From the NCBI RefSeq assembly GCF_030817275.1, contig NZ_JAUSZD010000002.1, forward strand, positions 7,362,001-7,426,000: a stretch of DNA of 64,000 nt. The letters are read 5' to 3'. This DNA comes from Paenibacillus sp. V4I7 (lineage in GTDB: Bacteria > Bacillota > Bacilli > Paenibacillales > NBRC-103111). The translations under genes were made by a program, and so were the position numbers. Position 1 is the first letter of the stretch. Each line of letters opens with the position of its first letter. Positions 17,564-26,185 of the stretch are shown here, piece by piece. The notes under the pieces are model-generated. The model was not told the origin of the DNA, made no database searches, and saw nothing but the letters and a program-made list of their open reading frames with translations.

Positions 17564-18112
17564 ATGATTTTCATAGATAAGAACCGCCTTAGTAAATCGT
17601 TAGTAGGGATAAGCCTTAGTCTTTCCTTGTTGACCGCGGGAGGCGTACTGTGGAGCCCGCAAGCTGCCCATGCTGCTGTTGAAGCAGGCAGCACTATAGA
17701 TGCGCTTGACGTTACAAGCACAGCGATAAGTGCGTCGCGAGCAGATAGCATTGTCCGTACAGCCAAGTCCTATGTAGGCAGAGTGAAATATCGTTTCGGT
17801 GTCCGAGACATTCAACGTTTAAGGTTAGACTGTTCCTCGTTCACACAGCTTGTTTTCAAAAAGAATGGCATCACGATTCCTTGGGGATCCGATGATCAAG
17901 CAAAGCTAGGAACGCCTATTAAAAAGAAAGCAAACTTGCGTAAGGGTGATTTAGTCATGTTCAGCACGACGAAACCCGGCCGCATTAATCATGTCGGTAT
18001 TTATGTTGGCAATGGTAAATTCATTAGCAACACGCCAAGCTCTGGTGTAGTTATTCTTGATTTAAACCAAAGCTACTGGAAAGATAGATTCATTACAGGC
18101 CGTCGTTTATAA
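17564..18112 (+). CDS. C40 family peptidase (NlpC/P60 cell-wall hydrolase)
   Basis: A 182-residue secreted enzyme predicted to cut peptidoglycan stem peptides (D-gamma-glutamyl-meso-DAP type bond). AAGGAGG precedes the ATG. A signal peptide spans about residues 1-38, with a likely cleavage after AHA. The NlpC/P60 domain has the catalytic Cys90 in RLDCSSFTQLVF and His143 in INHVGIYVG, with a polar third residue near 155. There are no LysM or SH3 wall-binding repeats, so it is a minimal catalytic domain. A folded leader RNA or operator precedes it and a strong hairpin follows, so it is a single-gene unit. Confidence 0.9.
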   Translation: MIFIDKNRLSKSLVGISLSLSLLTAGGVLWSPQAAHAAVEAGSTIDALDVTSTAISASRADSIVRTAKSYVGRVKYRFGVRDIQRLRLDCSSFTQLVFKKNGITIPWGSDDQAKLGTPIKKKANLRKGDLVMFSTTKPGRINHVGIYVGNGKFISNTPSSGVVILDLNQSYWKDRFITGRRL

Positions 18113-18126
18113 AAATGGACAAGCCT

Positions 18127-18153
18127 GCTTAAGCGCGAAATCCGCGCTTAAGC
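18127..18153 (+). terminator. Perfect hairpin downstream of NlpC/P60 gene
   Basis: GCTTAAGCGCG and CGCGCTTAAGC pair perfectly around a 5-base loop. No T run follows, so on its own it is an mRNA-end stabiliser more than a terminator. Confidence 0.6.
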
Positions 18154-18169
18154 CTCAATCTACCTCCTC

Positions 18170-18242
18170 AAGCCCTCACTCGATCTCCTATCATGGTGAA
18201 GTACTTACCACCATCGAAGGAGAATCGAGTTAGGGCTTTTTG
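18170..18242 (+). terminator. Large branched terminator
   Basis: AAGCCCTCACTCGATCTCC (18170-18188) pairs with 18219-18238 (one bulge, one mismatch), followed by TTTT. A smaller perfect stem ATGGTG/CACCAT sits in the loop. It ends the NlpC/P60 transcript. Confidence 0.8.
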
Positions 18243-18308
18243 TTGACCGAGGGTACTTTTAAATGGTATATAAAAGAAAACCGTTTGCAAGGGAGCAGAA
18301 GAAACGAA

Positions 18309-18710
18309 ATGACCTTAAAAAAAGCATTTGATGATGTTAAAAAGTTTCATGAGACGTTTGAGCATCCCGTAGGCACATCTCCAAAGCGCCTTTCCGAAAG
18401 CCGCAAAGCGGCTCGTCTAGCTTGGATGGAGGAGGAACTCCAGGAGTTTAAAGAAGCAGCCACACTGGAAGACGAAGTGGATGCGATGATCGATGAGTTA
18501 TATTTTGTCCTTGGTACATTGGTTGAAATGGGTGTAGAGCCTGGACCGATTTTTGATATTGTTCAGCATGCAAATATGTCCAAGGTATGGCCCGATGGAC
18601 AAGTTCATAAAAATGAGACCGGCAAGACCATCAAGCCCCCCCATTGGCAGGACCCATTCGACAAAATTAAAGCCGAAATTCGCAGGCAGCAAGGCAACCA
18701 AAATGGCTGA
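18309..18710 (+). CDS. MazG-like / PRA-PH fold pyrophosphohydrolase-like protein
   Basis: A 133-residue all-alpha protein. ATG 18309 is chosen over the TTG at 18240, which lies inside the terminator. A metal-binding pattern of the MazG/phosphoribosyl-ATP pyrophosphohydrolase superfamily is visible: MEEELQEF (EExxE type) followed by DEVDAMIDELYF (ExxD type). The C-terminus has HANMSKVWPDGQVHKN, found in the group often named Cof-like or phosphoribosyl-ATP diphosphatase-like. A role in hydrolysing non-canonical nucleotides is likely for the family but unproven. Its stop is 14 bases before the XRE gene, so the two are probably co-transcribed. Confidence 0.75.
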   Translation: MTLKKAFDDVKKFHETFEHPVGTSPKRLSESRKAARLAWMEEELQEFKEAATLEDEVDAMIDELYFVLGTLVEMGVEPGPIFDIVQHANMSKVWPDGQVHKNETGKTIKPPHWQDPFDKIKAEIRRQQGNQNG

Positions 18711-18723
18711 GGAGGGCGCAACA

Positions 18724-18936
18724 GTGGCGTTTCATACGAAATTAAAAGAGCTCAGACAGCAGCAAAATCTAACTCTCCGTAAGCTTGGTGAGAAGGCTGG
18801 AATCAGCTATTCCATCCTTAATTCTATCGAAAATGGTCGAATCGAGCCGTCGAAAGATGTCGCATTAGCACTTGCTATTGCCTTGAAAATAGAGGACAGG
18901 GAAGAGTTCTTATCTTTAGCAAGAAATCCCTTCTAG
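18724..18936 (+). CDS. Small XRE-family helix-turn-helix regulator
   Basis: A 70-residue DNA-binding protein that is almost only the HTH domain: LKELRQQQNLTLRKLGEKAG, ISYSILNSIENGR, EPSKDVALALAIAL. GTG 18724 is chosen because GGAGGG at 18711-18716 is seven bases upstream; the same frame is open much further but overlaps the previous gene. It has no ligand or dimerisation domain beyond the final helix. The target is unknown. It may autoregulate with the MazG-like gene or affect the adjacent cold-shock gene; both are inference. Confidence 0.8.
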   Translation: MAFHTKLKELRQQQNLTLRKLGEKAGISYSILNSIENGRIEPSKDVALALAIALKIEDREEFLSLARNPF

Positions 18937-18942
18937 GGACAA

Positions 18943-18971
18943 TTGCATTACATGATATTGTGTGGTAAAGT
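18943..18971 (+). promoter_or_regulatory. Promoter of first cold-shock gene
   Basis: TTGCAT at 18943-18948, a 17-base spacer ending TGTGG, and TAAAGT at 18966-18971. This predicts a leader of about 130 nt. The second cold-shock gene has an equivalent promoter at the same distance. Confidence 0.65.
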
Positions 18972-18998
18972 AATGTTAAGTCTTAAAGATTCACCCTG

Positions 18999-19061
18999 AA
19001 TTGCGTATTGCAAAGGGTTATCATTAAGTTAATGAAACCTTTTCCAATGTGTAATTTTTTT
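18999..19061 (+). promoter_or_regulatory. Cold-shock leader hairpin with terminator-like T run
   Basis: The arm 18999-19019 pairs with 19036-19056 over nearly its whole length using Watson-Crick and G:U pairs, and the loop itself is palindromic (TCATTAA, TTAATGA). A run of T follows at 19055-19061. The same structure occurs at 42564-42627 with compensating base changes. It could act as an attenuator or temperature-responsive element. Confidence 0.7.
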
Positions 19062-19111
19062 GTTCGAAACAAGAAAAAAGACATGTTAATAAAACTTTGG
19101 AGGTATTACCC

Positions 19112-19312
19112 ATGGCAGTAGGAACAGTAAAATGGTTTAACGCAGAAAAAGGATTTGGCTTTATCGAAGTTGAAGGCGGCAACGATGTATTCGTACATTT
19201 CTCCGCAATCACTGGCGAAGGTTTCAAATCTTTGGACGAAGGCCAACGCGTTGAGTTCAACGTAGTTCAAGGCAACCGCGGACCACAAGCTGAGAACGTT
19301 GTAAAACTGTAA
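19112..19312 (+). CDS. Cold-shock protein (CspA/CspB family)
   Basis: A 66-residue single OB-fold RNA chaperone. It begins at ATG 19112, after TTTGGAGG; the ATG at 19097 lies in the ribosome site. Both nucleic-acid binding motifs are present: KGFGFIEV (RNP1) and VFVHFSAI (RNP2), plus the N-terminal GTVKWFNAEK. It melts mRNA secondary structure in the cold and is usually abundant. The coding sequence is nearly identical to a second copy at 42676, and the leaders are also alike, so the two are recent or gene-converted paralogues. Its own terminator follows. Confidence 0.96.
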   Translation: MAVGTVKWFNAEKGFGFIEVEGGNDVFVHFSAITGEGFKSLDEGQRVEFNVVQGNRGPQAENVVKL

Positions 19313-19339
19313 GCTTAGCTTGCACAAATAGCATTCTCG

Positions 19340-19381
19340 AAGAACGGCCTCTTAACATCACGTTGAGGGTCGTTCTTTTTT
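19340..19381 (+). terminator. Terminator of first cold-shock gene
   Basis: AAGAACG-GCCTC and GAGG-gt-CGTTCTT arms followed by six T. It faces the minus-strand terminator of the next operon. Confidence 0.85.
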
Positions 19382-19407
19382 GCGTTCTGCTCCAAAGGCA
19401 GCCATAT

Positions 19408-19433
19408 AAAAATAAAGAGCCTCTAAGAGGCTC
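19408..19433 (-). terminator. Terminator of minus-strand sugar cluster
   Basis: On the minus strand the near-perfect palindrome GAGCCTCT/AGAGGCTC (19417-19433) is followed by TTTATTTTT. It ends the binding-protein transcript. Confidence 0.8.
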
Positions 19434-19447
19434 CTTACTCATGTAAA

Positions 19448-20767
19448 TTATTGATAATCTTTTGCTTTTTTCACAAGCTCCTCATAAGCAGCTTCTGGTG
19501 TTATTTTGCCGAACATCACTTTTTCACCGATACTCTTATAATCTTTAGCTGTATAATTACTCCAGCCTTTAGCCCCAGCATTGAAAGGCTGAGCGTCAGG
19601 AGCAACAGTTTTAATGAGTTCAATTTGTAATTTATCTGCGGCAGTTAACTTAGGTGTTAAGTAATCGAGCATTTTTTTGGAAACCGGCACGCCACGTGTT
19701 GTCGTTAGAATGTCTGCGGCTTCGCTATCATTCACGAACCAATCGATGAATTTCTTGGATTCTTCGGCATACTTGGAATCAGCACTTATGGACCAGAACA
19801 TGGAAGGCTTCAGAAATCCGCTGGATTGTGGCCCTTTAGGCTGAGCAATGAGTGAGTAAGCACCAGGCTTAACACCCTCATAACCAGGGAATAGAGCGGC
19901 GAAAGTGCGTTTCATCAATACACTGTCATTGTTCATTAAATCCAGCTTCGCGTCCGATTCTTTATCTGTGCTGGCGATTTCAGCGGGTGGAATGACCCCG
20001 GCTGTTCGCAACTCCGTGTATTTTTTAACATAGGTTAGCCACGTTTCTTTATCGAAATTGAATTTACCGTCTACCGTTATCGGGTAGCCTTTGCCTTGGC
20101 TAATTTGATAAGAAGAATACATGGTATAATCGGATGTCCCATCCATCAACACATATTTGTCTTTATCAAGCTTGGCTTTAGCATCTTTACCGAATTGGAA
20201 GTATTCATCCCATGTCCAACCGTTTTTGGGAGGAGTGACCCCTAGTTTCTCAACGGCATTCTTATTGTAGATCATGCCCGTTGCATTATTGCCTAGAGCG
20301 ATGGCATAAAGCTTATCCTTAAACTTCCCTGAATCCACGAGCGATTTATCGATATCTTCGGTACGAATGCCTTTGGATAAGTCAGCCAGCTGGTTTCTTC
20401 CTGCATACTCGGCGAGCCATGCCGGATCCATTTGGATAATGTCCGGAGCATTTTTGGCTGCAGCTTGAGTAGCCAGCTTATCCGCGTATCCATCAAACCC
20501 AGAAAATTCTGGCTCAAAGGTCACATTCGGATGTTTCTTTGTATACGCATCTAGTGCTTTTAATGTAGCGTCGTGCCTTGCCTGTGAACCCCACCATACA
20601 ATGCGGAGCTTAACGGGCTGGGAGGTTGTAGCCGCGGGTGCTGCTGTTGCAGCTGCAGGGCTGCTTCCCGTAGTACTTGGTGTGTTTCCGGAACCACATG
20701 CACTTAGGGACAGCGCTATCATGGCAGTCATCGAGAGCATGCTCCATTTTCTCATCTGCACGTTCAT
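19448..20767 (-). CDS. Extracellular sugar-binding lipoprotein (CUT1)
   Basis: A 439-residue receptor for the permeases at 24334-26144. ATG 20767 is supported by GAAAGGGGAT six bases upstream. The lipobox is LSAC with Cys24, then a Ser/Ala/Thr linker. The mature domain starts KLRIVWWGSQARHDAT, a common pattern in family 1 binding proteins, and contains PDIIQMDPAWLAEYAGRNQL and GMIYNKNAVEKLGVTPPKNGWTWDEY. Unusually, it is the last gene of the cluster and has its own promoter and a copy of the activator site shared with the permease promoter. The ligand is unknown. Confidence 0.92.
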   Translation of the reverse strand: MNVQMRKWSMLSMTAMIALSLSACGSGNTPSTTGSSPAAATAAPAATTSQPVKLRIVWWGSQARHDATLKALDAYTKKHPNVTFEPEFSGFDGYADKLATQAAAKNAPDIIQMDPAWLAEYAGRNQLADLSKGIRTEDIDKSLVDSGKFKDKLYAIALGNNATGMIYNKNAVEKLGVTPPKNGWTWDEYFQFGKDAKAKLDKDKYVLMDGTSDYTMYSSYQISQGKGYPITVDGKFNFDKETWLTYVKKYTELRTAGVIPPAEIASTDKESDAKLDLMNNDSVLMKRTFAALFPGYEGVKPGAYSLIAQPKGPQSSGFLKPSMFWSISADSKYAEESKKFIDWFVNDSEAADILTTTRGVPVSKKMLDYLTPKLTAADKLQIELIKTVAPDAQPFNAGAKGWSNYTAKDYKSIGEKVMFGKITPEAAYEELVKKAKDYQ

Positions 20768-20807
20768 TGAAAATCCCCTTTCACTACCTCATTATCTTTA
20801 CAAGTTA

Positions 20808-20862
20808 ATTATAGGACAACTAAAAAGAAGAAAAAGGAGAGTAATGAACACACTTCTTTCAC
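20808..20862 (-). promoter_or_regulatory. Promoter of binding protein with shared activator site (copy B)
   Basis: A perfect minus-strand -10 TATAAT lies at 20808-20813 with a poor -35. Starting 23 bases upstream, 20837-20862 matches the site at 26216-26241 in 24 of 26 positions (core GAGAGTAATGAACACA on the plus strand). The weak -35 next to a conserved site fits activation by the AraC-type regulator encoded at 20901. Confidence 0.65.
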
Positions 20863-20900
20863 TATTGATCACAATATTATACAAATAGGTACATTCCCGG

Positions 20901-22517
20901 TTATAACCCACTCTTACTTACTTCACTTGGGCTGATGCCATTATATTTTTTGAAAATAGAGCTAAAATAAGGGACGTTTTTATAGCCAACTTTTTCGGAT
21001 ATCTCATAAATCAAATATTTGCCTTCGGCCAGGAGGGCTTGTGCCTTCTTCATCCGCACTTGTATAACGTAGTTCGTGAAGGTTTCACCGGTCGCTTTCT
21101 TGAATATTTGATTCAAATAATTGCGAGACAAGTAAAGCTGCTTCGACATATCTTCCAAGCTGATCTCTTCGGCATAGTGATCGTGTGCATACTGAATCAT
21201 GAAATCAACCGCTTCTTTATGTTTGGAATTCTCGTTCCAATGGCGGCTAGTTGCTATGATATGAATTTTGCCCCCCAGCCATTGCTGTAATTGCTCCGGC
21301 GTTTGGATTTGAATAATTTCCGACTGCAGCTTTATTTCTGGAAACAGTTCATCAAGCACAATCCCTACGCTGTATAAGGAGTAAGCAAATATAGTCCACA
21401 GCTCTGTACATAAATACTGCAAGTATGCCGGGGTTATGGTTGACATGGATTGCAGACGGTTGATATAAGCTTCCACAATCTGTGCAGCGGTTTCTTCTTT
21501 GGAATAGACAATCGCTTCCGCAAGCTCTTGATAAAACTTAATAGGACGAATAGCAAGTTCCTTCTCTGATGGAACCGTAGAGGGATGTTCTTGTGCAAGC
21601 GGCGGGTTGATGGTCATTTGTAATAAATCTAGAAAGGCTTCCTCGGTGGAATCCGATATTTCCTGCCAGGATTGCTTCATCTGGCCTAACCCTAGACGGA
21701 TCGTTAGCCGCAGGTAAGTAAGGACACAGTCCGTGATACGCTCGCCAATCAATTGAATCCTACGCATAACGTCATCTATTACACTCGAACGCTCAATATG
21801 AAACATAATCGCGGCATGATGGCTGTGAAGCTCAATAAAGTCGGACTCAGGCCAATCTTCAGCCAAGATTTCACGAATAATATTGGCTAATGCAAAACGA
21901 AACAAATTCCAATCAATTAGCGATAGGTTAACCGTGCGAACAGTGCTCATCAGCTCTATACCCATCACGAGGTGGTTTCTTTGCAGCCAGTAGGATTGTT
22001 CAGATAGCTGAATGCTTTCCGCGGCAATCGTTTCATTAAAGGTGCCGGTAATGACCGACTTCAACCATTCTTGCTGCACAAAGGGCTCATACATCATCAG
22101 CCTTCTTTTGACTTCTTCTTGCTCTATTTTTTTCAGCTCTTTCGTTTCCAGTTCTTTAATGACTTTGGCTAGCACAGCCCCCAGCTCTTCAATGGTTACG
22201 GGCTTGGACAAATAATCACTAACCTGCAGCCGCAAAGCCTGCCGGGCATACTGGAAGTCGGCGTAACCGCTAAGGATAATCAGTTCACCGGGAAAGTTCG
22301 TCTCTCGGAGCTTCTCGATCATTTCCAGGCCGTTCATCACGGGCATGTAAATATCCGTAATCACGATGTCCGGTTGGGTTTGTCTGACCATATCTAAACC
22401 TTCGGCGCCATCACTGGCTTCACCCACTAATTCTGCGTCAATGGACTCCCAAGGAATAGCCTTCTTCATACCCTCCAACACTTGAAAGTCGTCATCAATA
22501 ATGAGTATTTTCCACAT
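20901..22517 (-). CDS. Response regulator, REC plus AraC-type DNA-binding domain
   Basis: A 538-residue YesN-type activator. Start 22517 is chosen at MWKILIIDDDF with GGAGAGG upstream; the longer frame overlaps the kinase extensively. Receiver: Asp55 in ITDIYMPVMNG, KP in YLSKPVT. A long central region of about 300 residues may sense or dimerise. The C-terminal AraC domain has LEDMSKQLYLSRNYLNQIFK and IYEISEKVGYKNVPYFSSIFK, ending GISPSEVSK. It overlaps the kinase gene by 23 bases. Its likely targets are the two promoters carrying the conserved 26-bp site in this cluster. Confidence 0.93.
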   Translation of the reverse strand: MWKILIIDDDFQVLEGMKKAIPWESIDAELVGEASDGAEGLDMVRQTQPDIVITDIYMPVMNGLEMIEKLRETNFPGELIILSGYADFQYARQALRLQVSDYLSKPVTIEELGAVLAKVIKELETKELKKIEQEEVKRRLMMYEPFVQQEWLKSVITGTFNETIAAESIQLSEQSYWLQRNHLVMGIELMSTVRTVNLSLIDWNLFRFALANIIREILAEDWPESDFIELHSHHAAIMFHIERSSVIDDVMRRIQLIGERITDCVLTYLRLTIRLGLGQMKQSWQEISDSTEEAFLDLLQMTINPPLAQEHPSTVPSEKELAIRPIKFYQELAEAIVYSKEETAAQIVEAYINRLQSMSTITPAYLQYLCTELWTIFAYSLYSVGIVLDELFPEIKLQSEIIQIQTPEQLQQWLGGKIHIIATSRHWNENSKHKEAVDFMIQYAHDHYAEEISLEDMSKQLYLSRNYLNQIFKKATGETFTNYVIQVRMKKAQALLAEGKYLIYEISEKVGYKNVPYFSSIFKKYNGISPSEVSKSGL

Positions 22518-24255
22518 GATACCTCTCCTCGACTTCTTCTTTATTTTGGATTTGCGGCAAAAGAAGGGTGACTTCGGTGCCCCTGCCTTCCGTACTTGTA
22601 ATATGGACCCCATAAGGAGACCCGAAATAAGCCTCAATTCGTTCTTTCACATTTCGTAATCCGTAACCGCCTGTTTTCCTTGCCTTAGGTTGATCCCAAT
22701 TGGGTCGCAGCCCTACACCATCATCCCAAACTTGAAATTGGATGTCTTGCCCTAGCAGCTGCACACTTACTCGGATTTCTCCTTTTTTTCGCCCGTGAAA
22801 ACCGTGGATGATCGCATTTTCGATAAATGGCTGCAGGGTTAATCTCGGTATATAGAGATCTTTGGCTGTATCATCAACGGAAATGGTAAACGCCAAGCGA
22901 TCGCCCCAACGAATTTGCTGAATTTGCAAATAACATTCGACATGAGTCATCTCATCTGCGATGGGAATCAATGTCTCACCATTGGATAGGCCAATGCGAA
23001 ACATTTTACCCATTAAGGAGAGGATCTTGCTGATTTTAGTTTGACCGGAATCAATAGCTAGCCAGTTTAGTTGATCCAATGTGTTGTATAGAAAATGGGG
23101 ATTGATCATGGCCTGCAGCGCCTTAATTTCGGCTTCGCGTTGGCGTTTGTGCTGAGCTTTCAAGGATGTTAAAAGTTCCTCAATTCGTTCCATTTGTTTA
23201 CGATAGCCGTTAAATAAATTTCCAAACTCATTGGTGTAATCCGTAGGCAAGTCCGAAACAAGACCCCGATCGGGAAGCTTACTCATAAAAGCAACCAAAA
23301 GTCGAATGGGATTAGTGAATTGTCTGGATATAAAGAAAGTGAAAAAGGAAGCGATAAAAATGGCGGATAAACCAACGGTTAAGAGAATTAGCGCTAATCG
23401 GATACTGCCATGAATAATACTCTTCCACGGTGTCACCTCAACTAATGTCCAGTTCGAGGGGGATTTACTCCAAACGAGTAAGGATTCATTTTGTTGTTTC
23501 GCTTTTAAATGAACACTTCCGGACTTCTCTTGAATCAACCTAATCTTCTCCAGCTCACTCTCTTGTAAGTTAGGATCGCCTATGGCAGCAATTGTTCTGC
23601 CGCCAGCGTCAACTAGCAGTCTGCTTCTTCCCTCCGTTTCACCTCGAATTAAATTCTGGATCTCGGATGATTTCACGTTGAGTAATAGCAAACCGTAATA
23701 GATGCCCGAGTTATTGTACAGCTTTCTTGCAAAGCTAGTAACCGTTAACGAGCCCGTATTGGTTTGAATCGTACGTTCTTTAATCCATGCAAAATCATTA
23801 TTCTGGATGTCTGAAAACCAGTCTTCATCCTTTACCTTACGCCAATCATAAACGCGAATTGGACCGTGGGCATCTGTCACAAACGGACGATCGATATATA
23901 AATAAATGGATTGTACCATCGTCGTGCTATAGGTAATACTGGCCAGTAGATTTACTAAATCTTCCTTACGTTTTTTTAGCTCAAACAAGTCACTTTCCAG
24001 AGGATCATACCCGATAATATCGATATTTCTGGAGGCTGCGAGAGACATTTGCTCAATAGAGTTCAGCTGAGTCACTAGGCGCTTATTCAATTCATTTAAC
24101 AAATCCTGCTGATAGTTGGCGGTATTGCTAGCTAACTCACGTGAAGTTAAGCTGTAACTGATCCAGGAGGAAATGAGCAGCAGCACGGCAATGAATGCGG
24201 CGAAGCTTCCAAAGAACAGGCGACCGATGCGAACGCGCTTGAATAAGTTAAACAC
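22495..24255 (-). CDS. Sensor histidine kinase (YesM-like)
   Basis: A 586-residue membrane kinase with a GTG start after GAGGGGGAG. Helix 1 spans about residues 12-33 and a Cache-like extracellular domain follows. Helix 2 is near 280-302, then HAMP and a coiled coil rich in Lys/Arg/Gln. The phospho-acceptor is His387 in INPHFLYNTLDQ. The ATPase domain has LQPFIENAIIHGF, WDDGVGL and TGGYGLRNVKERI. Its gene overlaps the regulator's start. It presumably senses the sugar imported by the flanking transporter. Confidence 0.93.
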   Translation of the reverse strand: MFNLFKRVRIGRLFFGSFAAFIAVLLLISSWISYSLTSRELASNTANYQQDLLNELNKRLVTQLNSIEQMSLAASRNIDIIGYDPLESDLFELKKRKEDLVNLLASITYSTTMVQSIYLYIDRPFVTDAHGPIRVYDWRKVKDEDWFSDIQNNDFAWIKERTIQTNTGSLTVTSFARKLYNNSGIYYGLLLLNVKSSEIQNLIRGETEGRSRLLVDAGGRTIAAIGDPNLQESELEKIRLIQEKSGSVHLKAKQQNESLLVWSKSPSNWTLVEVTPWKSIIHGSIRLALILLTVGLSAIFIASFFTFFISRQFTNPIRLLVAFMSKLPDRGLVSDLPTDYTNEFGNLFNGYRKQMERIEELLTSLKAQHKRQREAEIKALQAMINPHFLYNTLDQLNWLAIDSGQTKISKILSLMGKMFRIGLSNGETLIPIADEMTHVECYLQIQQIRWGDRLAFTISVDDTAKDLYIPRLTLQPFIENAIIHGFHGRKKGEIRVSVQLLGQDIQFQVWDDGVGLRPNWDQPKARKTGGYGLRNVKERIEAYFGSPYGVHITSTEGRGTEVTLLLPQIQNKEEVEERYHVENTHY

Positions 24256-24289
24256 AGCAGCTCCCCCTCAATTACTTCCATAAAAGTGG

Positions 24290-24320
24290 AAAAAAGGCTG
24301 CAGGTAGCGCAACCTTTTTT
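24290..24320 (-). terminator. Intercistronic terminator between permease and kinase genes
   Basis: On the minus strand AAAAAAGG...TGC pairs with GCA...CCTTTTTT, leaving a 7-base loop and a T run. It should reduce kinase and regulator expression relative to the permeases. Confidence 0.65.
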
Positions 24321-24333
24321 TTATCCTATTATT

Positions 24334-25185
24334 TTATCCTTTCACTGCACCTGAAGCAATGCCATCGACAAAATGGCGCTGCGCCATAAAAAAGAGAATC
24401 AGTGACGGAATAATAGAAACGAGTGACATGGCAAGTAATTGTCCCCACGGAAGTGCAGATTGGCTGTCGACGAACAGCTTCAAGGCAAGACCGACGGTGT
24501 ATTTGCTCACAGAATTGATATACAGCAAATGTCCGAAGAAATCGTCCCAATTCCAAAGGAAACAATAAATGGCGACCGTTACGAGTGCGGGTTTCGTTAA
24601 GGGCAGCACAATTCGTAGGTAAATGCCGAACCAGCTGCAGCCGTCCATTTTGGCCGATTCATCCAGCTCCCGCGGAATCCCGCGAATAAATTGCACCAAC
24701 AGGAAGATAAAGAAAGGTCCTCCGATACCGCCTGCTAAGGCATGTGGAACATAGAAAGGCAGATACGTATTGACCCAACCCCAAGAATTAAACATGATGT
24801 ACTGGGGAACCAGTGTCACTTGACTTGGCAGCATCAGGGTGACCATCAGAATGGAAAACCAGAAATTTTTCAGAGGAAAGTCCAATCGTGCGAAACCAAA
24901 AGCCACCAAGCTGCAGGAAACGATAGAAGTGATTAGAACTCCGCCAATCAGTTCAAATGTATTCAGATAAAAATGAGTAAAGGTAAACTTAGGGATGGCC
25001 ACCCACCCTTGACTGAAGTTGCTCCATAACCACTCCGTAGGGAAAAAACTAGGTGAGCTCATCTCCGCGTTTGATTTAAAGGCAGCTCCCACCCACCATA
25101 ACATGGGATATATCATGACTAGACTAAATAATGCTAATAAGAAATGCGTTCGGAAAGTCCGGAAGCCAATCAGATGGTTTCTCAT
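24334..25185 (-). CDS. Carbohydrate ABC transporter permease, second subunit
   Basis: A 283-residue MalG-like inner-membrane subunit with six predicted helices. AAGGAGGGAG lies upstream of the ATG, and the start overlaps the stop of the first permease by 4 bp. The EAA loop reads RELDESAKMDGCSWFGIYLRIVLP, and the C-terminus is GIASGAVKG. It works with the 25182-26144 permease and the lipoprotein at 19448-20767. No ATPase is encoded in the cluster. Confidence 0.92.
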   Translation of the reverse strand: MRNHLIGFRTFRTHFLLALFSLVMIYPMLWWVGAAFKSNAEMSSPSFFPTEWLWSNFSQGWVAIPKFTFTHFYLNTFELIGGVLITSIVSCSLVAFGFARLDFPLKNFWFSILMVTLMLPSQVTLVPQYIMFNSWGWVNTYLPFYVPHALAGGIGGPFFIFLLVQFIRGIPRELDESAKMDGCSWFGIYLRIVLPLTKPALVTVAIYCFLWNWDDFFGHLLYINSVSKYTVGLALKLFVDSQSALPWGQLLAMSLVSIIPSLILFFMAQRHFVDGIASGAVKG

Positions 25186-26144
25186 TTTCTTCTCCCTCCT
25201 TCGGTTTCATAGAATACCCAGTAACGGGATGAGGCGAAAATTAAAGCCGTTACGATCGCAATCACCACAAGGAGTATCCATGCCAGAGCGGAAGCATAAC
25301 CCATCTCATATCTAGAAAAGGCGCGATCATATAGGTATAAAGCGTACATATACGTGGAGTTAATGGGTCCGCCTTTCGTAATGATGAAGGCTTGGGTAAA
25401 CATTTGAAAGGAACCGATTGTCTGCAGCACCAGATTAAACAACAGAACAGGCGACAGCATAGGCAAGGTAATACTGACAAACTGTCTGATTATAGATGCC
25501 CCATCCACGGAAGAAGCCTCATATAACTCGGCAGGTATTTGTTTTAATCCGGCTAGGAAAATAACCATCGAAGAACCAAACTGCCAAGCAACCAGAATAA
25601 TTAAGGTGCCTAATGCCGTATTGGGATTGCTAATCCAACTGATTCCTTCAATACCGAAATAACTTAAAAATCGATTGATGAAACCGCTAATACCGAAAAT
25701 ATTTTGCCAAAGAATAGCCACAGCAATGCTGCTCCCTATTAGTGAAGGCAAATAGATGAACGTTCGGTAAACAGAAATCCCTTTTATTTTCTTATTGAGC
25801 ACCATAGCAACCATTAAGGCGCTAAAGAGTTTGAGGGGCACGGATAAAACGACGAAAAGAATCGTTATTTTCAATGATTGACGAAACATTTCATCGTCTG
25901 CAAAAATACGCTCATAGTTTCGCAGACCAATCCACTCTGGCGCATCTAACAACGTATATTTCGTGAAAGAGTAATACATCGATTGAATCATCGGCCATAA
26001 GGTTAACAGCAGAAATCCAAGTAACCACGGGGAAATAAATAGATACCCAGCTATGGGCGATTCCCAGCGTCCTTTCAGGGTAAAAGCTGTTGTCAGCTTG
26101 CGTGAAGAAAGCTTTTGGGGAGACATGCTAGTTTCAGGCTTCAT
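25182..26144 (-). CDS. Sugar ABC transporter permease, first subunit
   Basis: A 320-residue MalF-like permease and the first gene of the minus-strand cluster. A 30-residue cytoplasmic N-terminus precedes the first helix (AGYLFISPWLLGFLLLTLWP). The EAA loop is YEASSVDGASIIRQFVSITLP. Its promoter region holds the conserved activator site (copy A), so this gene probably responds to the two-component pair downstream. Its transcript is divergent from the 26384 gene. Confidence 0.92.
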   Translation of the reverse strand: MKPETSMSPQKLSSRKLTTAFTLKGRWESPIAGYLFISPWLLGFLLLTLWPMIQSMYYSFTKYTLLDAPEWIGLRNYERIFADDEMFRQSLKITILFVVLSVPLKLFSALMVAMVLNKKIKGISVYRTFIYLPSLIGSSIAVAILWQNIFGISGFINRFLSYFGIEGISWISNPNTALGTLIILVAWQFGSSMVIFLAGLKQIPAELYEASSVDGASIIRQFVSITLPMLSPVLLFNLVLQTIGSFQMFTQAFIITKGGPINSTYMYALYLYDRAFSRYEMGYASALAWILLVVIAIVTALIFASSRYWVFYETEGGRRK

Positions 26145-26185
26145 CGGGATAAACCGCCTTTCATTTCAATAACACCTTTATGTTA

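Noticed and set aside
19021..19035. TCATTAAGTTA shared between the first cold-shock leader and the IS inverted repeat
   Set aside because: Only 11 bases in an AT-rich context; the leader copy is explained by the hairpin loop palindrome and there is no IS remnant nearby.
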